From Bog-756 sp963710495 (GTDB taxonomy: Bacteria > Actinomycetota > Acidimicrobiia > Acidimicrobiales > RAAP-2), in contig CAVQAI010000007.1 of NCBI GenBank assembly GCA_963710495.1, positions 186,001-250,000 on the forward strand: 64,000 nucleotides of DNA, in the 5' to 3' direction. The notes beneath the pieces were generated by a model. It searched no databases, was not told where the DNA came from, and saw only the letters and a list, made by a program, of their open reading frames with translations. Within the stretch, counting starts at the first letter, position 1. Each line of letters opens with the position of its first letter. The position numbers were made by a program, and so were the translations under genes. Of the stretch, positions 61,809 through 64,000 are shown piece after piece.

Positions 61809-61894
61809 CGGGGGCACACTACCCAGGCCGGCCTCTCCCGACAGGCTGGCGGCGCATTTGGTTCAATGGACGCACCGAGGCGGGAGGGCAGTCG

Positions 61895-63430
61895 ATGATC
61901 GTCCAGTTCAACGTGCGTGACTTTCTGGACCGCGCCGCGGTCGCCCATCCCCAACGCATCGGGTTGGTCGACGAGCCCGACCAGCCGGCGGAACCGTGGC
62001 CCGACCTCACCTTCACCGAACTGGCGGCCAAGGCCCGGGCCCAGTCGGCCGGCCTCGACCGGCTGGGGATCGGCCCGGGTGAGCGGGTGGCCATCGTCTC
62101 GCACAACAGCGCCCGCCTGTTGACCTCGTTCTACGGCGTGTGCGGATGGGGCCGGATCCTCGTCCCGATCAACTTCCGGTTGAGCGCGGCGGAGGTCGGC
62201 TACATCGTCGAGCACTCGGGCGCATCGGTGCTGATGGTCGACCCGGAGCTCGACGAGGGCCTCCACCGGATCAACGCCCACCACCGGGTCGTGCTGGGCC
62301 GGCCCAGTGACGAATTCGTCTTCCCCGAGGGCGTCGAGCCCCGGCCCTGGGCGGCCGACGAGCAGGCCGTGGCCACCGTCAATTACACGTCGGGCACCAC
62401 TGCCCGCCCGAAGGGGGTCCGGCTCACCCATCGCAACTGTTGGGTCAACGCGGCCATGTTCGGGTGGCACATCCAGCTCTCCGACCGCGACACCTACCTC
62501 CACACCCTCCCCATGTTCCATGCCAACGGCTGGGGGATGCCCTGGTCGACCGTGGGCATGGGATGCACACAGGTGGCACTGCGCAAGGTCGACGGCACCG
62601 AGATCCTCCGGCGGGTCGAACGCCACGGTGTGACCCTCCTCTGCGCCGCCCCGGCGGTGGTCAACGCGGTGCTCGATGCCGCGCCCGCCTGGGAGGGACC
62701 GGTGCCGGGCCGCGATCGCACCCGGGTGGTGGTGGCCGGGGCCCCGCCCCCCAGCCGGACCATCGAGCGCATCGAGGCCGAGCTCGGGTGGGAGTTCATC
62801 CAGATCTACGGTCTGACCGAGACCGCTCCGCTACTCACCATCAACCGGCGTCGGGCCGAATGGGACGAACTGCCCGCCGGTGATCGGGCCCGCAAGCTGA
62901 TGCGGGCCGGGACGCCGGTCGTCGGGACCGAGCTCGGGGTGGACCGCTCCGGCGAGGTGTTGGCCCGCAGCAACACGGTGATGGACGGCTACTGGGACCA
63001 GCCCGACGAGACCGCGGCCGCGCTGGCGGAGGGGTGGTTCCACACCGGTGACGGCGGCGTCGTCGACGACGAGGGCCACCTGAGCATCCTCGACCGCAAG
63101 AAGGACGTGATCATCTCCGGTGGCGAGAACGTCTCCTCCATCGAGGTCGAGGACGCCATCTTCTCGTTGGAGGGGGTGGCCGAGGTGGCGGTCATCGGCG
63201 TCCCCGACGAGAAGTGGGGGGAGCTGGTGGTCGCGCTGGTCGTCCCGAGCGAGGGCAGCCGGCTGAGCGAGCAGAGCGTCACCGACCACTGCCGGCACAT
63301 GCTGGCCGGGTACAAGTGTCCCAAACGGGTCGAGTTCCGGGACGCCCTGCCGCGGACCGCGACCGGGAAGCTCCAGAAGTTCATCCTGCGCGCCCCCTTC
63401 TGGGAAGGGCACCAGCGGCAGGTGAACTGA
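61895..63430 (+). CDS. AMP-dependent acyl-CoA synthetase/ligase
   Basis: A 511-residue ANL-superfamily enzyme that activates a carboxylic acid to acyl-AMP and then acyl-CoA. NYTSGTTARPKGVRLTHRN (P-loop), FIQIYGLTETAPL, GWFHTGDGGVVDDEGHLSILDRKKDVIISGGENVSS and the C-terminal Lys in PRTATGKLQKF are present. The GGENVSSIEVE form is typical of medium/long-chain or aryl-acid ligases. ATG at 61895 with GGGAGGG upstream. Confidence 0.93.
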   Translation: MIVQFNVRDFLDRAAVAHPQRIGLVDEPDQPAEPWPDLTFTELAAKARAQSAGLDRLGIGPGERVAIVSHNSARLLTSFYGVCGWGRILVPINFRLSAAEVGYIVEHSGASVLMVDPELDEGLHRINAHHRVVLGRPSDEFVFPEGVEPRPWAADEQAVATVNYTSGTTARPKGVRLTHRNCWVNAAMFGWHIQLSDRDTYLHTLPMFHANGWGMPWSTVGMGCTQVALRKVDGTEILRRVERHGVTLLCAAPAVVNAVLDAAPAWEGPVPGRDRTRVVVAGAPPPSRTIERIEAELGWEFIQIYGLTETAPLLTINRRRAEWDELPAGDRARKLMRAGTPVVGTELGVDRSGEVLARSNTVMDGYWDQPDETAAALAEGWFHTGDGGVVDDEGHLSILDRKKDVIISGGENVSSIEVEDAIFSLEGVAEVAVIGVPDEKWGELVVALVVPSEGSRLSEQSVTDHCRHMLAGYKCPKRVEFRDALPRTATGKLQKFILRAPFWEGHQRQVN

Positions 63431-63493
63431 CCTGACCGCCGGTAGGGTGGCCCTTCGTTGCCGGCGGGGCTCGCGCCCACGACAATCTGGCGC

Positions 63494-63877
63494 ATGGATG
63501 CCGACACCATCATCGACGCGCTCGACCTCACTCCCCATCCGGAGGGCGGCTGGTACCGCCAGACATGGAGCGACGGCGCCGGGAGCGCGATCTACTTCCT
63601 GCTCCGGGCAGGCGAGTCTTCGGCGTGGCACCGCGTGCTGGGGCGCGCCGAGCTCTGGCACTTCTACGGCGGCTCGCCACTAGAGCTCGCCATCGACGAC
63701 CCCGGCGACGGCCGTGTCTCGACGATCCCGCTGGGCAACGACCTGATGGGTGGTGAGCGACCCCAGGCCGTCGTGCCGGCCGGCGCATGGCAGCGGGCCC
63801 GCAGCACCGGGGCGTGGACGCTCGTCGGATGCACGGTCTCGCCGCCGTTCACCTTCGACGCCTTCGAGATGCGGTGA
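63494..63877 (+). CDS. DUF985 cupin-like protein
   Basis: A 127-residue RmlC-like cupin of the DUF985 family. HPEGGWYRQTW, IYFLLRAGESSAWHRV, ELWHFYGGSPLELAI and QAVVPAGAWQRAR are diagnostic. ATG at 63494. The biochemical role of the family is not established. It follows the acyl-CoA synthetase by 63 bases. Confidence 0.9.
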   Translation: MDADTIIDALDLTPHPEGGWYRQTWSDGAGSAIYFLLRAGESSAWHRVLGRAELWHFYGGSPLELAIDDPGDGRVSTIPLGNDLMGGERPQAVVPAGAWQRARSTGAWTLVGCTVSPPFTFDAFEMR

Positions 63878-63915
63878 CCGGACGGCCGCTTACCGCGCCT
63901 ACCGCCGCCCACCCC

Positions 63916-64000
63916 TCAGCGGGCGTCCCCGGCGGGGAAATGCAGCCCGACGGCCCCGGCGGCCGGGCCGCCGGCCGGTTCGGGCCAGCGGGTCGTGACC
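63916..64000 (-). CDS. C-terminal end of a gene entering from the right edge
   Basis: An open minus-strand frame reads VTTRWPEPAGGPAAGAVGLHF and ends GDAR with a TGA at 63916-63918. Third positions are GC-rich as in real genes here. Too short to name a family. Confidence 0.4.
   Translation of the reverse strand, partial: VTTRWPEPAGGPAAGAVGLHFPAGDAR

Noticed and set aside
1..64000. tRNA, rRNA, insertion sequence or prophage
   Set aside because: Reading the gaps showed no cloverleaf with a CCA-type end, no rRNA motifs, and no transposase, integrase or phage protein.

Overview
The window is high-GC, densely coded DNA from an actinobacterium. It has two WhiB Fe-S regulators, a class E sortase, a DUF2277 protein, an F420-type luciferase-like oxidoreductase, a B12-dependent NrdJ ribonucleotide reductase and frequent GTG starts with ATGA/GTGA overlaps. 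This mix suggests the class Acidimicrobiia, but that placement is inference from gene content, not a computed phylogeny. Base composition is visibly lower in G+C over about the first 3.6 kb.

Layout. 1-3.6 kb: truncated glutamine synthetase, a long gene-free stretch, a secreted repeat/beta-helix protein and a WhiB regulator. 3.6-16 kb: mostly housekeeping and small-molecule genes (ArsB-like permease, hydrolase, SRPBCC proteins, SDR, DUF2277, GT-C-like membrane protein, TetR, histidine phosphatase, zinc-ribbon/NUDIX/WhiB cluster, epimerase, DUF6188, tyrosine phosphatase). 16-41 kb: a large cell-surface polysaccharide locus. It has an undecaprenyl-phosphate sugar transferase, a Wzy-like polymerase, a Wzz/BY-kinase, at least seven glycosyltransferases, a hexapeptide acyltransferase, a DUF4012 protein, a sortase and its LPFTG substrate. 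41-47 kb: small membrane proteins and a 1630-residue secreted purple-acid-phosphatase-like protein. 47-64 kb: core metabolism (NrdJ, glycerol kinase, ACT protein, acyltransferase, SMP-30, aminotransferase, LLM oxidoreductase, QueG, 2-hydroxyacid dehydrogenase, acyl-CoA synthetase, DUF985).

The most unusual part is the tightly packed minus-strand operon 26433 to 18762 inside the polysaccharide locus. It encodes a glycosyltransferase, a phosphopantetheinyl transferase, a stand-alone carrier protein, an acyl-CoA-dehydrogenase-like flavoprotein, a seryl-tRNA-synthetase-like amino acid:carrier protein ligase, a DUF1839 protein and a GH2 beta-mannosidase-like protein. Together they look like a pathway that loads an amino acid on a carrier protein, oxidises it or not, and transfers it to a glycan or glycan-linked acceptor. 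The individual families are known. The assembled pathway and product are not known to me.

Quality warning: ten otherwise well-conserved genes between 0.7 and 41 kb carry 13 single-base frameshifts (10 apparent insertions, 3 apparent deletions). In every case restoring one base joins two halves of one family. I read these as residual assembly errors, and I annotate such genes as whole CDSs with the shift position given.
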